Part shown: one piece after another, positions 1-9,687 of the stretch
How the letters are laid out: each line of letters starts with the position of its first letter
Numbering within the stretch: the first letter of the stretch is position 1
Source of the DNA: Mycolicibacterium fortuitum subsp. fortuitum
GTDB taxonomy: Bacteria; Actinomycetota; Actinomycetes; Mycobacteriales; Mycobacteriaceae
DNA: 64,000 nt
Reading direction: 5' to 3'
Assembly: GCF_022179545.1 (NCBI RefSeq)
Contig: NZ_AP025518.1
Location: forward strand, 1,922,001 to 1,986,000
Notes under the pieces: generated by a model
The model's input: the letters and a program-made list of their open reading frames with translations, nothing else
Database searches by the model: none
Told to the model about the DNA's origin: nothing
Position numbers and translations under genes: made by a program

Positions 1-309
1 GACCGGGACGCGGCGGTGCAGCGGGCCCATGATCAGTTCCGCTGGTTCGGCGGCGGCTGGGCGGTCAACGCCGACCTGCCGACTCCCGCCGGATTCGCCG
101 CGGCGACCCGATTCGTGCGTCCCGAGGACGTGGCGGAGGCGATCCCGTGTGGACCCGATCTGGATGCGATCGTCGCCGCCGTGGCGCCGTACCGCGAGGC
201 CGGATTCACCGACATCGCGCTGGTCCAGATCGGTGATCAGGGACAGCAACGCTTCCTCGACGAGGCAGCGCAACCGCTACTGGCGGCGCTGCGCGCCGAA
301 CTCGACTGA
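1..309 (+). CDS. F420-dependent LLM-class oxidoreductase, C-terminal part
   Basis: The reading frame is open from the first base of the window, so the gene starts upstream and only about 102 C-terminal residues are visible. The end, with DLDAIVAAVAPYREAGFTDI followed by ALVQIGDQGQQRFLDE, resembles the tail of the luciferase-like, F420-dependent G6PD-type oxidoreductases (TIGR03557-like). In that family this segment packs the last TIM-barrel helices, while the F420-binding residues lie further upstream and cannot be checked here. It ends inside the convergent gene on the other strand, with a 33-bp tail-to-tail overlap. The family assignment rests only on the tail and is therefore moderate; being coding is much surer. 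Confidence 0.7.
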   Translation, partial: DRDAAVQRAHDQFRWFGGGWAVNADLPTPAGFAAATRFVRPEDVAEAIPCGPDLDAIVAAVAPYREAGFTDIALVQIGDQGQQRFLDEAAQPLLAALRAELD

Positions 310-822
310 GCCGGCCGTCGACATCGGATGCCCCCTACGCATCGCCAGCGGCAACACCAGCCAGATGCCGACGAACGCCACCAGCGCGAGAGCGCCCGCG
401 ATCACACCGGCCTCGCGGCCGGCCACCGAGTCGAAGATCAACTCCGTCACCCCGGCCATCGCCAGCCCGAGCAACACCAGTCCGGTGAAGGCGCATCGGT
501 GCGCCGCGGACACCAGCAGATTCAGGCGGTGTCTCCGGAACAGGATGCGGTGCATGCCAACCGGGGCGACCAGCAGCGCCGTGGCAGCCGCCGAGCAGGC
601 CACCGTCGCCAGATACAGGACCCGCATGGGCTCGTCGAGCATCGAGAACCGTTGCTGGAAAGGCAGAGTCAACAGCAGGCCGGTGAGCAGTTGAACACCC
701 GTCTGCACGACGCGCAGCTCCTGCAGCAGGCTGCTCCAGTTGCGGTCCAGCCTTTCGGCTTCCGTTTCGTGGCGGGCGGTCTGGTCCCAGCGCTGATCCA
801 GCTCGGGACGGTCCGGATCCAT
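277..822 (-). CDS. DUF6328-like four-helix membrane protein
   Basis: This protein of about 181 residues starts with MDPDRPELDQRWDQTARHET, a charged cytoplasmic N-terminus. Four hydrophobic stretches follow: around LLTGLLLTLPF, VLYLATVACSAAATALLVAP, FTGLVLLGLAMAGVTELIF and AGVIAGALALVAFVGIWLVL. The arrangement fits the DUF6328 family of small actinobacterial membrane proteins of unknown function. An in-frame start 30 codons upstream is possible, but that extension is Pro/Gly/Arg-rich and reads like non-coding sequence. The gene is divergent from the rsbW-sigF pair and its 3' end overlaps the upstream oxidoreductase. No biochemical role can be read from the sequence. Confidence 0.75.
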   Translation of the reverse strand: MDPDRPELDQRWDQTARHETEAERLDRNWSSLLQELRVVQTGVQLLTGLLLTLPFQQRFSMLDEPMRVLYLATVACSAAATALLVAPVGMHRILFRRHRLNLLVSAAHRCAFTGLVLLGLAMAGVTELIFDSVAGREAGVIAGALALVAFVGIWLVLPLAMRRGHPMSTAGSVEFGAQRRQ

Positions 823-850
823 ACCCACAATGATCCCACGTCCAGGGGAT

Positions 851-876
851 GTTTCCCGCGGGTCCAGGATGGGCAT
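851..876 (+). promoter_or_regulatory. SigF-type promoter candidate, distal
   Basis: GTTT at 851-854 and GGGCAT at 871-876 are separated by 16 nt. This resembles the mycobacterial SigF consensus GTTT-N15/17-GGGTAT. It points toward rsbW-sigF and would give a leader of roughly 170 nt. It is a pattern match only. Confidence 0.4.
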
Positions 877-1000
877 ACCTGGCGGGACGGCCCCCGTGCG
901 GGGCCGGAGCAAGGCGCGGGAAGGAGTCTCGGTGCCGGATGGAAACTGCTCGGCGCGTTGAGGTTCAATGCTTCAAGAGCACGTCGAGCAAAGTGATGTC

Positions 1001-1026
1001 GTTAGGCCGGGAACCCACCTGGGATA
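1001..1026 (+). promoter_or_regulatory. SigF-type promoter candidate, proximal
   Basis: GTTA at 1001-1004 and GGGATA at 1021-1026 are 16 nt apart, close to the SigF consensus and about 22 nt before the rsbW ribosome-binding site-start region. Autoregulation of rsbW-sigF by SigF is established in mycobacteria, which supports the reading. Confidence 0.5.
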
Positions 1027-1054
1027 CTCTCGGACGGAGATGCCAGGAGGTGAG

Positions 1055-1489
1055 ATGGCCGACGAACACGGCCGACCCGAGACGCTGGGGCGCCCAGAGC
1101 GGTCAGTGGAGATTCGGGTTGCTGCCAGGCTGGAGAACCTGGCTGTGGTGCGAACGCTGGTCGCTGCGGTAGCAGCTTTCGAAGACCTTGACTTCGACGT
1201 TGTCGCTGACCTGCGGTTGGCCGTGGACGAGGCCTGCACGGCCTTGATCAGGGCTGCTGTGCCCGACTCGAGTCTGCGATTGATCGTCGACCCCCGCGAC
1301 GAGTCCGTCGTGATCACCGCCTCCACCAGGTGCACGGACGCCGCGGTCGTCGAGCCGGGCAGCTTCAGTTGGCATGTGCTGAGCTCGCTGACCGACGAGG
1401 TGAAGACCTTCACCGACGGCGATGGTCCTGATGCCGGCCAGGTTCACGGCATCACCCTGACGACGAGGCGAGCGAGCCTGCTGCGGTGA
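1055..1489 (+). CDS. rsbW: Anti-sigma-F factor (serine-kinase/HATPase type)
   Basis: This is the 144-residue anti-sigma factor (UsfX/RsbW) that binds and inactivates SigF. The N-box-like segment DLRLAVDEACTALI of the GHKL/HATPase fold is visible near the middle; the rest of the fold is divergent, as is usual in this family. The start was chosen because CCAGGAGG at 1043-1050 lies just upstream of the ATG at 1055; an upstream in-frame ATG at 968 has no such site. The stop codon overlaps the sigF start as GTGA, so the two proteins are probably translationally coupled, keeping inhibitor and sigma factor in balance. Two SigF-like promoter candidates precede it. Confidence 0.9.
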   Translation: MADEHGRPETLGRPERSVEIRVAARLENLAVVRTLVAAVAAFEDLDFDVVADLRLAVDEACTALIRAAVPDSSLRLIVDPRDESVVITASTRCTDAAVVEPGSFSWHVLSSLTDEVKTFTDGDGPDAGQVHGITLTTRRASLLR

Positions 1490-2238
1490 CGTCGGAATAT
1501 GCGGACGTCCGCGACATGTTCCGCGAATTGAGCGGACTGTCTGAGGACTCGCCTGCTCATGAGCGCCAACGTGAACGGATCGTCGAGCGTTGTCTGCCGC
1601 TCGCCGATCACATCGCGCGGCGGTTCGACGGCCGTGGTGAACCGCGCGAGGATTTGGTCCAGGTGGCCCGGGTGGGCCTGGTGAATGCGATCAACAGGTT
1701 CGACGTCGAGGCCGGATCGGACTTCGTATCCTTCGCGGTCCCGACCATCATGGGGGAGGTCCGGCGCCACTTCCGCGACAACAGCTGGTCGGTGAAGGTG
1801 CCGCGGCGGCTCAAGGAGCTGCACCTGCGGCTCGGCGCCGCGACCGCGGAACTGTCCCAGCGGATGGGGCGCGCTCCGACGGCTTCTGAGCTGGCCGAGG
1901 AACTCGGCATGGACCGTGAAGAAGTGATCGAAGGCCTGGTGGCGGGCAGCTCGTACAACACGCTGTCGATCGACAGCGGTGGCGGAGGGGACGAGGACGC
2001 GCCGGCGATAGTCGACACCCTCGGCGACGTGGACACGGGCCTGGATCAGATCGACAATCGGGAAACGTTGCGGCCGTTGCTTGCTCAACTACCTGAGCGG
2101 GAACGGACAGTGCTGTTGCTGCGGTTCTTCGAATCCATGACGCAGACGCAGATCGCCGAACGTGTCGGTGTCTCGCAGATGCACGTTTCGCGACTGTTGG
2201 CGAAATCGCTAGCGCGACTTCGTGACCAGCTGCAGTAG
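1486..2238 (+). CDS. sigF: RNA polymerase sigma factor SigF
   Basis: This 250-residue group 3 sigma factor is SigB/SigF-like and directs stationary-phase and stress genes. Region 2 is visible as LPLADHIARRFDGRGEPRED followed by LVQVARVGLVNAINRFD and FVSFAVPTIMGEVRRHFRD; region 3 lies around VKVPRRLKELHLRL; the region 4 helix-turn-helix is MTQTQIAERVGVSQMHVSRL near the C-terminus. The start is GTG within the stop codon of rsbW (GTGA overlap). The 3' end overlaps by 30 bp a convergent STAS-domain gene, a candidate regulator of the same pathway. Length and order agree with mycobacterial SigF. Confidence 0.96.
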   Translation: MTSEYADVRDMFRELSGLSEDSPAHERQRERIVERCLPLADHIARRFDGRGEPREDLVQVARVGLVNAINRFDVEAGSDFVSFAVPTIMGEVRRHFRDNSWSVKVPRRLKELHLRLGAATAELSQRMGRAPTASELAEELGMDREEVIEGLVAGSSYNTLSIDSGGGGDEDAPAIVDTLGDVDTGLDQIDNRETLRPLLAQLPERERTVLLLRFFESMTQTQIAERVGVSQMHVSRLLAKSLARLRDQLQ

Positions 2239-2631
2239 CGGGGTCTTGCCGTTCAGCGTGGATAGAGCGGCGGCCACGCTGTAGCAGGTGTGCAGTGCCG
2301 AATCCGGGTCGCAGATGCGCAGCAGCCGGTTCACTGCCTTGCTGGGGACCAGCACCCATTCGGTATTGGTGGCCGAGCAGTGCTGGTCAACGGCCTTGAG
2401 GGCGGAAAACCCTGCGGTGCCGAAGAACTCGACATCGGTGAGGTCGACCGCGACCCGTTCGGCCTCGGCGGTATGTCGCAACGCGTACTCGGCGAACTCG
2501 GCTGCGTTGACGGCGTCGATTTCGCCGTGGGCGCTGATCACCGCCGTTGACGGCGGCAGCCAGCGTGTGGCGAATGTGGCTGGTGATTCGTCGGTCCGGT
2601 CGACTAATGCGCTCGTCGAAAAGACTGTCAT
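2209..2631 (-). CDS. STAS-domain protein, putative anti-anti-sigma factor
   Basis: This protein of about 140 residues has a STAS fold: WLPPSTAVISAHGEIDAVNA, then VAVDLTDVEFFGTAGFSALK, in which the FFGTAGF stretch occupies the position of the phosphorylatable serine or threonine of SpoIIAA/RsbV proteins. Such proteins release sigma factors by binding the anti-sigma factor, and the position tail-to-tail with sigF (30-bp antisense overlap) suggests RsbW as partner; that link is inferred. The ATG at 2631 is preferred over one four codons upstream because GGAG lies 6 nt before it. A perfect 12-bp palindrome sits about 20 bp upstream. Confidence 0.85.
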   Translation of the reverse strand: MTVFSTSALVDRTDESPATFATRWLPPSTAVISAHGEIDAVNAAEFAEYALRHTAEAERVAVDLTDVEFFGTAGFSALKAVDQHCSATNTEWVLVPSKAVNRLLRICDPDSALHTCYSVAAALSTLNGKTPLLQLVTKSR

Positions 2632-2650
2632 TTTTAGCTCCATCAGTCGT

Positions 2651-2662
2651 AATACGCGTATT
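2651..2662. repeat. 12-bp perfect palindrome AATACGCGTATT
   Basis: AATACGCGTATT reads identically on both strands and lies 20 bp upstream of the STAS gene start, within the divergent intergenic region shared with the nucleotidyltransferase gene. It could be an operator; no regulator is identified. Confidence 0.4.
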
Positions 2663-2777
2663 CGTACTGCTGGTGCGGCGTCAATCGACTGGAGCGAGTT
2701 CCCGCGCGTATGTCGATGACGCTCGCGGCGGCTGGGAACTCAACCTGTCCCGAACCCTACCGCCATCAAGGTCATCG

Positions 2778-2806
2778 GACAATTTGTCTGAGTGGATTCT
2801 TAATGT
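2778..2806 (+). promoter_or_regulatory. Palindrome GACAATTTGTC and -10 candidate before the MobA-like gene
   Basis: GACAA-T-TTGTC (2778-2788) is a perfect 11-bp dyad. A TAATGT -10 candidate (TANNNT type) lies at 2801-2806, 19 nt before the ATG at 2826. The dyad falls where the -35 would be, so it could be an operator. This is inferred from pattern only. Confidence 0.3.
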
Positions 2807-2825
2807 TCCAGTTCAGACTGTTCGC

Positions 2826-3371
2826 ATGCCGAATGCCGACGCAGTCACCGGGGTAGTACTGGCCGCCGGCGCGGGCAGTCGTTTCGGAAAGCCGAAAGTG
2901 CTTGCCGATGAAGGTAATTGGCTTGCGCAGGCAGTGGCATCGCTCGACGTCGGCGGTTGCGACGAGGTGATCGTGGTGCTCGGCGCCGCTGTGGTCGACG
3001 TGCCCGCGCCCGCTCGCGCCGTGGTGGCTACCCGCTGGGCCGAGGGCATGAGTGTGTCGGTCCGCGAAGGGCTGAAGGCGGCCGGCACGGCGGAATGGGT
3101 CGTCCTTCACACCGTCGATACCCCGGATGTCGTTGCCGACGTGGTGGCCCGAGTGCTGAGCGCGGCACGCCGTTCCGGTTCGGGCCTGGCCCGCGCCGTC
3201 TACCACGGCCGCCCCGGTCATCCTGTCGTCGTGGCCCGCAGGCACCTCGGGGAACTCGCCGACGCCCTCAACGGCGACCAGGGTGCCCGCACGTTCCTCG
3301 GTGGCCGTGGCGACGTCATCGCCGTGGAATGCGGCGACCTCGCCACCGGTGTCGACATCGACGAGCGCTGA
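2826..3371 (+). CDS. MobA/MocA-like nucleotidyltransferase
   Basis: This 181-residue protein has the nucleotide-binding signature VTGVVLAAGAGSRFGKPKVL near the N-terminus, as in MobA, MocA and related enzymes that transfer a nucleotide to molybdopterin or similar acceptors. Other conserved-looking segments are WAEGMSVSVREGLKAAG and VVLHTVDTPDVVADVVARVL (the metal-binding aspartate region), then YHGRPGHPVVVARRH and GDQGARTFL. No molybdoenzyme genes are visible next to it, so the substrate is unknown. The ATG at 2826 begins directly before the conserved fold; longer in-frame starts extend into unrelated intergenic sequence. It is convergent with mdh. Confidence 0.85.
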   Translation: MPNADAVTGVVLAAGAGSRFGKPKVLADEGNWLAQAVASLDVGGCDEVIVVLGAAVVDVPAPARAVVATRWAEGMSVSVREGLKAAGTAEWVVLHTVDTPDVVADVVARVLSAARRSGSGLARAVYHGRPGHPVVVARRHLGELADALNGDQGARTFLGGRGDVIAVECGDLATGVDIDER

Positions 3372-3374
3372 CCG

Positions 3375-4370
3375 TTACAGCAGGCCCAACTGTTCGACCG
3401 CGCGGCGTTCCTCGACCAGTTCGGCCACCGACGCGTCGATCCGGGACCGGGAGAACTCGTTGATCTCCAGGCCTTCCACGATTTCCCACTTGCCGTCGAC
3501 CGCGTGGACCGGCAGCGAGGCCACCAAGCCCTCGGGCACCCCGTAGACGCCGGGGGAGGGCAGCGCCACCGAGGTCCAGTCGTCGGGATCAGTGCCGTCG
3601 ACCCAGTCGCGCACGTGATCGATGGCCGCATTGGCGGCCGACGCCGCCGAGGATGTACCCCGGGCCTCGATGATCGCGGTGCCCCGGGTGGCCACCGTCG
3701 GGATGAAGTCGTTGGTCAGCCAGTCGGTGTCGGCGGCGTACTCGGCGCCGGAGCGTCCGTCGACCACCGCATGGAAAATGTCGGGGTACATGGTCGGGGA
3801 ATGATTGCCCCACACGGTCACCCGGGACACGTCCGTGACATGCACGCCCGCGTGGGAGGCCAGAGCCGCGACAGCCCGGTTGTGGTCCAGCCGGGTCAGC
3901 GCCGTGAACCGGTCGGACGGGATGTCAGGCGCGTGGGCCGCGGCGACCAGCGCGTTGGTGTTGGCCGGGTTGCCGACCACCACGACGCGGACATCGCCGG
4001 CCGCGCCGGCGTTCAGCGCCTTACCCGACTCGGCGAAGATCGCGGCGTTCGCGGCCAGTAGATCGGCGCGTTCCATGCCCTTGCTGCGGGGCTTGGCTCC
4101 CACCAGCAGTGCGACGTCGACCCCGTCGAACGCCCGCACCGGGTCGTCGTGGATCTCGATGTCGACCAGCAGATCGAAGGCGCTGTCGACCAGCTCCATC
4201 ACCACACCTTCGGCAGCGCGGACCGCCGAGGGCAGCTCCAATAGCCGCAGCTTCACCGGCACGTCGCGGCCGAGCAGGGCGCCGGCCCCGATGCGGAAAA
4301 GGGCGGCATAGCCGATCTGGCCGGCCGCACCGGTGACGGTGACGACCTTGGGGTTGGCGGGGACGGTCAC
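3375..4370 (-). CDS. mdh: Malate dehydrogenase
   Basis: This 331-residue enzyme oxidises malate to oxaloacetate with NAD in the tricarboxylic acid cycle. The Rossmann motif [20 protein letters not shown] is at the N-terminus, the mobile-loop arginines lie around [18 protein letters not shown], the NAD-contacting [15 protein letters not shown] follows, and the active-site segment [14 protein letters not shown] precedes [14 protein letters not shown] with the catalytic histidine. The GTG start at 4370 overlaps the stop of the upstream gene as GTGA and gives the length usual for this cytosolic type. It is the second gene of a small minus-strand unit. Confidence 0.96.
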   Translation of the reverse strand: MTVPANPKVVTVTGAAGQIGYAALFRIGAGALLGRDVPVKLRLLELPSAVRAAEGVVMELVDSAFDLLVDIEIHDDPVRAFDGVDVALLVGAKPRSKGMERADLLAANAAIFAESGKALNAGAAGDVRVVVVGNPANTNALVAAAHAPDIPSDRFTALTRLDHNRAVAALASHAGVHVTDVSRVTVWGNHSPTMYPDIFHAVVDGRSGAEYAADTDWLTNDFIPTVATRGTAIIEARGTSSAASAANAAIDHVRDWVDGTDPDDWTSVALPSPGVYGVPEGLVASLPVHAVDGKWEIVEGLEINEFSRSRIDASVAELVEERRAVEQLGLL

Positions 4371-4699
4371 GTGTGGACCTCCAGCCCGAGCACCTGCGCG
4401 GCGTAGCGCCGCACGGTGTCCTCCGAGATCGCGGCGGCGTCCTCGAAGCCGGGCCTGCCCCGACTGCTCAGGAACCCGCTGACCGGATCGAGGATGACCT
4501 CGGCGAGCAACTCGCCGGTGGTCGGTTCGCAGACCGCCCACGTGTACCGCGTGTCATCGGCCCAGCCGTCGGCGGCGTCGTGCACGTAATCCAGGTCATC
4601 CTCGCCCAGGTCGGTGAGCGCGGGCCGGTCATCGACCCGGTCATCGGCGCGCAGCCCGCGCAGGTACCACTGGCCATTGTTGATCTCTACAGGTTCCAC
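4367..4699 (-). CDS. Conserved hypothetical protein upstream of mdh
   Basis: This acidic protein of 110 residues was not recognised with certainty. The stretch [20 protein letters not shown] followed by [21 protein letters not shown] faintly resembles the core of GNAT-type acyltransferases, but it is too short for a complete domain. The GTG start is supported by GGAGG four bases upstream. It overlaps the mdh start by 4 bp (GTGA), so the two are probably co-translated. It is separated from accA3, on the same strand upstream, by about 85 bp. Confidence 0.75.
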   Translation of the reverse strand: MEPVEINNGQWYLRGLRADDRVDDRPALTDLGEDDLDYVHDAADGWADDTRYTWAVCEPTTGELLAEVILDPVSGFLSSRGRPGFEDAAAISEDTVRRYAAQVLGLEVHT

Positions 4700-4784
4700 A
4701 GCACCTCCAAGAATGCCGAAAGGCCACCCATGACACAGGATTCAACAGGATCCGTGCCACAAGTGGCCATTCGGCTCGAACGAT

Positions 4785-6623
<1,839 letters not shown>

Positions 6624-6773
6624 ATCTATCGCGGGCAGTTTATGCGCCGCACCTTGAGGCTTCCCAATCCGGTATCGGTTACCGGCGAGTAGGTTTTGGC
6701 TGATACCCGTCGACGGGCGCATCGCTCCTGTTGACGTGCGAAATTGGTGGCTCGACGGACAGGTCGACGCCAT

Positions 6774-6779
6774 TACTGT
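6774..6779 (+). promoter_or_regulatory. -10 element TACTGT for a leaderless mRNA
   Basis: TACTGT fits the mycobacterial SigA -10 pattern TANNNT and ends 6 nt before the GTG at 6786. Transcription would begin at or next to the start codon; no Shine-Dalgarno sequence is present. Confidence 0.55.
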
Positions 6780-6785
6780 GAGCCC

Positions 6786-7514
6786 GTGGGTACGGCGATA
6801 TTGGTCATTGTCGTGGGCGTGTTGGTGGGCGGGGCGATGGTCACCTCACCGCAGCGCATCTGGTGGCTCACGGAGTCCTGGAAGTTCAAGAACCCGGAAG
6901 CCAACGAACCGAGCGACACGGCTTACGGGATGACCCGGGCGGGTGGGGTTTTCGTAATCCTGCTGGCACTGTTCGTGGGCTGGTCGGTCATTCACAGTGA
7001 GTTCGAGCGGAAGAACCGACGTGAGGCCGAACAACAGCGGAAGGCGGCGGAGGCCGCCTTCGTGGTGCCGCGGCCGGAGAATCGTGGGCAACTGCCGGTG
7101 ATCGGATATTTCACCCGAAAGGCCCCCAAAAGCCTCGAGATCACCGTGTACTACCTGGCGCCCCGTGAATCGGTGCGCGTGGCGGTGCGCGACTCGGCAA
7201 GCCACGGGCCCTTCAAGTCGAGCTTCCCGTGCTACACGTCCGCCGCGTGGGGCCCGGCCACGGACGCACCACGGCGCGTGAACCCGGAATTGTTCTGGGC
7301 GCCTGAGGAACTCGGCGCGGTGGCCAAATCCGAACGCTGCCATCCGGGCGTCGGTAGCAAGGTCCACGAAACGTCACGGTTCGTCGACGGCCCGGTGCCA
7401 CCGCCGGTCGTCACCGACTCGGCCATCGTGGATCGGTACGGAAACGAGATTTTGCCGGCGGCGGCGGGCAACGTCGTCCCGAAACTCCCCGAGAAGATGT
7501 ATCCGGACCCGTAA
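6786..7514 (+). CDS. DUF6199-like membrane protein, copy 1
   Basis: This protein of 242 residues is of unknown function. Two N-terminal membrane helices (VGTAILVIVVGVLVGGAMV and AGGVFVILLALFVGWSVI) flank the signature RIWWLTESWKFKNPEANEPS, the hallmark of DUF6199-type proteins. A charged coiled-coil-like stretch rich in Glu, Arg and Lys follows, then an exported or cytoplasmic domain with paired cysteines (SSFPCYTS and SERCHPG). GTG 6786 was chosen because a -10 element sits 6 nt upstream and the upstream in-frame residues are not membrane-like. A paralogue sits 1.4 kb downstream, beyond sufE-sseA, in the same orientation. Confidence 0.8.
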   Translation: MGTAILVIVVGVLVGGAMVTSPQRIWWLTESWKFKNPEANEPSDTAYGMTRAGGVFVILLALFVGWSVIHSEFERKNRREAEQQRKAAEAAFVVPRPENRGQLPVIGYFTRKAPKSLEITVYYLAPRESVRVAVRDSASHGPFKSSFPCYTSAAWGPATDAPRRVNPELFWAPEELGAVAKSERCHPGVGSKVHETSRFVDGPVPPPVVTDSAIVDRYGNEILPAAAGNVVPKLPEKMYPDP

Positions 7515-7529
7515 CAAGTGGTCTGGCGC

Positions 7530-7940
7530 TCAGGCCCCGCGCAACCGGCGCTTGATCCGCGTCAGCATCGCCGACATACCCCGCAGCCGCAGCGGGCTGA
7601 TCAACGCGGCCAATCCCAGCGCGGTGTAGAAATCATCGGGCACAGCCAGGATGTCATCAGCAGGCTGGCCGTCCAGACCAGCCGCCAGGATCGCGGCGAA
7701 CCCCCGGGTGGTCGGTGCCTCCGGGGGAGCGCTGAAGAACAGGCGCACGTTGTCCCGATCGGACGCGTCGACGTCGAGGAACAACGGAGACTGGCACTCG
7801 GGAACCGGCTCCATGGCCGCCTCTTCGAGATGGCTCGGCAGCGGGGGTAGCTCATTGGCGAACTCCAACAACAGCTGCAGCTTGTCCTGGCCGGCCACCT
7901 CCTGGAAGTCGGAGACAACCTCTGCCAGGGCGGCCGGCAT
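7530..7940 (-). CDS. SufE-like sulfur-acceptor protein
   Basis: This protein of 136 residues resembles SufE, which accepts persulfide sulfur from a desulfurase or sulfurtransferase on a cysteine. The region [18 protein letters not shown] holds the candidate acceptor cysteine, as in the SufE core, and [20 protein letters not shown] at the N-terminus matches the family's first helices. It begins 2 nt after the stop of sseA on the same strand, so rhodanese and acceptor are probably co-expressed. The ATG at 7940 gives the usual SufE length; upstream in-frame sequence overlaps sseA. Confidence 0.9.
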   Translation of the reverse strand: MPAALAEVVSDFQEVAGQDKLQLLLEFANELPPLPSHLEEAAMEPVPECQSPLFLDVDASDRDNVRLFFSAPPEAPTTRGFAAILAAGLDGQPADDILAVPDDFYTALGLAALISPLRLRGMSAMLTRIKRRLRGA

Positions 7941-7942
7941 GC

Positions 7943-8842
7943 TCACGGAGCTTCGCCAGGATCCGGGCCGACGGCCACAGGCACCCGCACCGCGTTGCCC
8001 CACTCGGTCCACGAACCGTCGTAGTTGCGCACGCCCGGCAGCCCGAGCAGGTGGGTCAGCACGAACCAGGTGTGGCTGGAGCGCTCACCGATGCGGCAGT
8101 ACACGATTGTTTCCGGAGTCGCGTCGCCGGACGGCTTGAGGAAACCGTAGAGCTCCTCGAGCTCGGCGCGGCTGCGGAACTGACCGCTGTCGCGGGCTGC
8201 CTTGGCCCACGGAATCGACTTCGCGGTGGGGATGTGCCCGCCACGCAGCGCGCCCTCTTCGGGGTAGTCGGGCATGTGGGTGCGCTCACCCGTGTACTCC
8301 TGGGGCGAGCGGACGTCGATCAGCGGCTGCTTGCCGAGGATCTCCAGCACATCGTCGCGGTAGGCCCGGATCGGGGCGTCGTTGCGCTCCACGACCGGAT
8401 ACCCGCTGGATTGCCGGGTGGGCACCTCGAGGGTGGTGTCGCGGCCGTGGGAAACCCACAGGTCACGGCCGCCGTCGAGCAGGCGCACGTCGGGGTGACC
8501 GAACAGGGTGAACACCCACAGCGCGTAGGCGGCCCACCAGTTGCTCTTGTCGCCATAGATGACGACGGTGTCGTCGCGGCTGATGCCCTTGCGGTCCATC
8601 AGCTCGGCGAACTGCTCACCGTTGATGTAGTCGCGCACATTGGGGTCATTGAGGTCGAGATGCCAGTCGATCTTGACCGCGCCGGGAATGTGACCGGTGT
8701 CGTAGAGCAGGACATCCTCGTCGGATTCCACGATGGCCAAGCCGGGCCTGCCCAGATTGCTGGCCAGCCAGTCGGCGGTGACCAGGCGCTCCGGATGGGC
8801 GTACTCGGCAAGAGTGGGGCTGGGATCAGCAGGCAGCGGCAC
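7943..8842 (-). CDS. sseA: Thiosulfate sulfurtransferase (rhodanese)
   Basis: This 299-residue enzyme has two rhodanese domains. The N-terminal inactive domain includes [20 protein letters not shown]. The C-terminal catalytic domain has [19 protein letters not shown] and the active-site loop [13 protein letters not shown], where Cys249 would carry the persulfide. It transfers sulfur from thiosulfate or a related donor, here probably to the SufE-like protein encoded 2 nt downstream. The GTG start at 8842 lies 6 nt after a TACGCT -10 element on the same strand, so the transcript is predicted to be leaderless. Confidence 0.95.
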   Translation of the reverse strand: MPLPADPSPTLAEYAHPERLVTADWLASNLGRPGLAIVESDEDVLLYDTGHIPGAVKIDWHLDLNDPNVRDYINGEQFAELMDRKGISRDDTVVIYGDKSNWWAAYALWVFTLFGHPDVRLLDGGRDLWVSHGRDTTLEVPTRQSSGYPVVERNDAPIRAYRDDVLEILGKQPLIDVRSPQEYTGERTHMPDYPEEGALRGGHIPTAKSIPWAKAARDSGQFRSRAELEELYGFLKPSGDATPETIVYCRIGERSSHTWFVLTHLLGLPGVRNYDGSWTEWGNAVRVPVAVGPDPGEAP

Positions 8843-8848
8843 ACCAAG

Positions 8849-8854
8849 AGCGTA
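8849..8854 (-). promoter_or_regulatory. -10 element TACGCT for sseA-sufE (leaderless)
   Basis: Read on the minus strand, TACGCT ends 6 nt before the sseA GTG at 8842, with no Shine-Dalgarno sequence between. This is the spacing of a leaderless transcript. Confidence 0.55.
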
Positions 8855-8933
8855 CCGTCGGTCCGGATATTCGCGTCGCGGCAGTGTCCATGATCGGCGC
8901 AGATTGCCGCATCTGCGGCCCCGGGCGCGGACT

Positions 8934-8939
8934 TAGGCT
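8934..8939 (+). promoter_or_regulatory. -10 element TAGGCT for a leaderless mRNA
   Basis: TAGGCT ends 6 nt before the GTG at 8946, the same arrangement as before the paralogue at 6786. Confidence 0.55.
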
Positions 8940-8945
8940 GCTGCC

Positions 8946-9686
8946 GTGGGAGTTGCGATCCTGTGCCTGGTCATCGGCATACCACTCGGTCTGTTCATGT
9001 TGCTGCGGCCGAAGACGATCTGGTGGGCGACAGAGTCCTGGAAGTACAAGGACCCCGAGGCCAACGAACCCAGCGAGGTGGCCTATGGCATGCAGGCCCT
9101 CGGCGGCCTGTTCGTCATCGTCGCGGCCGTCATCCTGGCCGGGCTGGCCTGGTCGACCGAACGTGACAAGACAGCAGCTGAAGCCGAGCAGAAGAAGAAA
9201 GACGATTGGAATGCGGCGGTGGCGGCCTACAAGCCACCGAAGCCAGAGGATCGCGGTGCGCTTCCGATCATCGGCTACGTCTCCAAGCCGCAGGGTAAGT
9301 CGCCGCGCGTCGAGTACGAGGTGTTCTACCTGCAACCGCCGAATGTCTACCCGGCGGATTACAAAGACTTCTCCTATCAGCACAAGGGCCTTTACCAGTG
9401 CGTCACCCGGGTCCGCGGATATGCCCCCGAAGGCGTGAATCCGGTTCCGGTGCATGCCAATCTGAGCTGGGAACCCGATGTGCCACAGGTCGACAGCTCC
9501 GCTTCCGACAAATGCAACACTCGCGATATCGCCCAGTCGCACGAGATCAAGTCGAAGTCCGTCTACGTCGACCCCGGGGCGGGACTGGTCACCGACTCTC
9601 CGATCGTCGACGCGCACGGCGTGGTACTCGTACCCGCCAAGCCCGGCAACACGATCCCCAAGCTCGACGCGCCGCCGATCAGGTGA
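8946..9686 (+). CDS. DUF6199-like membrane protein, copy 2
   Basis: This protein of 246 residues is paralogous to the product at 6786-7514. It has the same two N-terminal helices (VGVAILCLVIGIPLGLFMLL and GGLFVIVAAVILAGLAW) around TIWWATESWKYKDPEANEPS, a lysine- and glutamate-rich helix (TAAEAEQKKKDD), then a C-terminal domain with cysteines in YQCVTRVRGY and SDKCNTRD. Shared blocks in the C-terminal half include the NRG/DRG-LP-IGY segment and the closing NT/NVxPKL. Function is unknown. Position and promoter architecture suggest that it arose by duplication around the sseA-sufE pair. Confidence 0.8.
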   Translation: MGVAILCLVIGIPLGLFMLLRPKTIWWATESWKYKDPEANEPSEVAYGMQALGGLFVIVAAVILAGLAWSTERDKTAAEAEQKKKDDWNAAVAAYKPPKPEDRGALPIIGYVSKPQGKSPRVEYEVFYLQPPNVYPADYKDFSYQHKGLYQCVTRVRGYAPEGVNPVPVHANLSWEPDVPQVDSSASDKCNTRDIAQSHEIKSKSVYVDPGAGLVTDSPIVDAHGVVLVPAKPGNTIPKLDAPPIR

Positions 9687-9687
9687 G

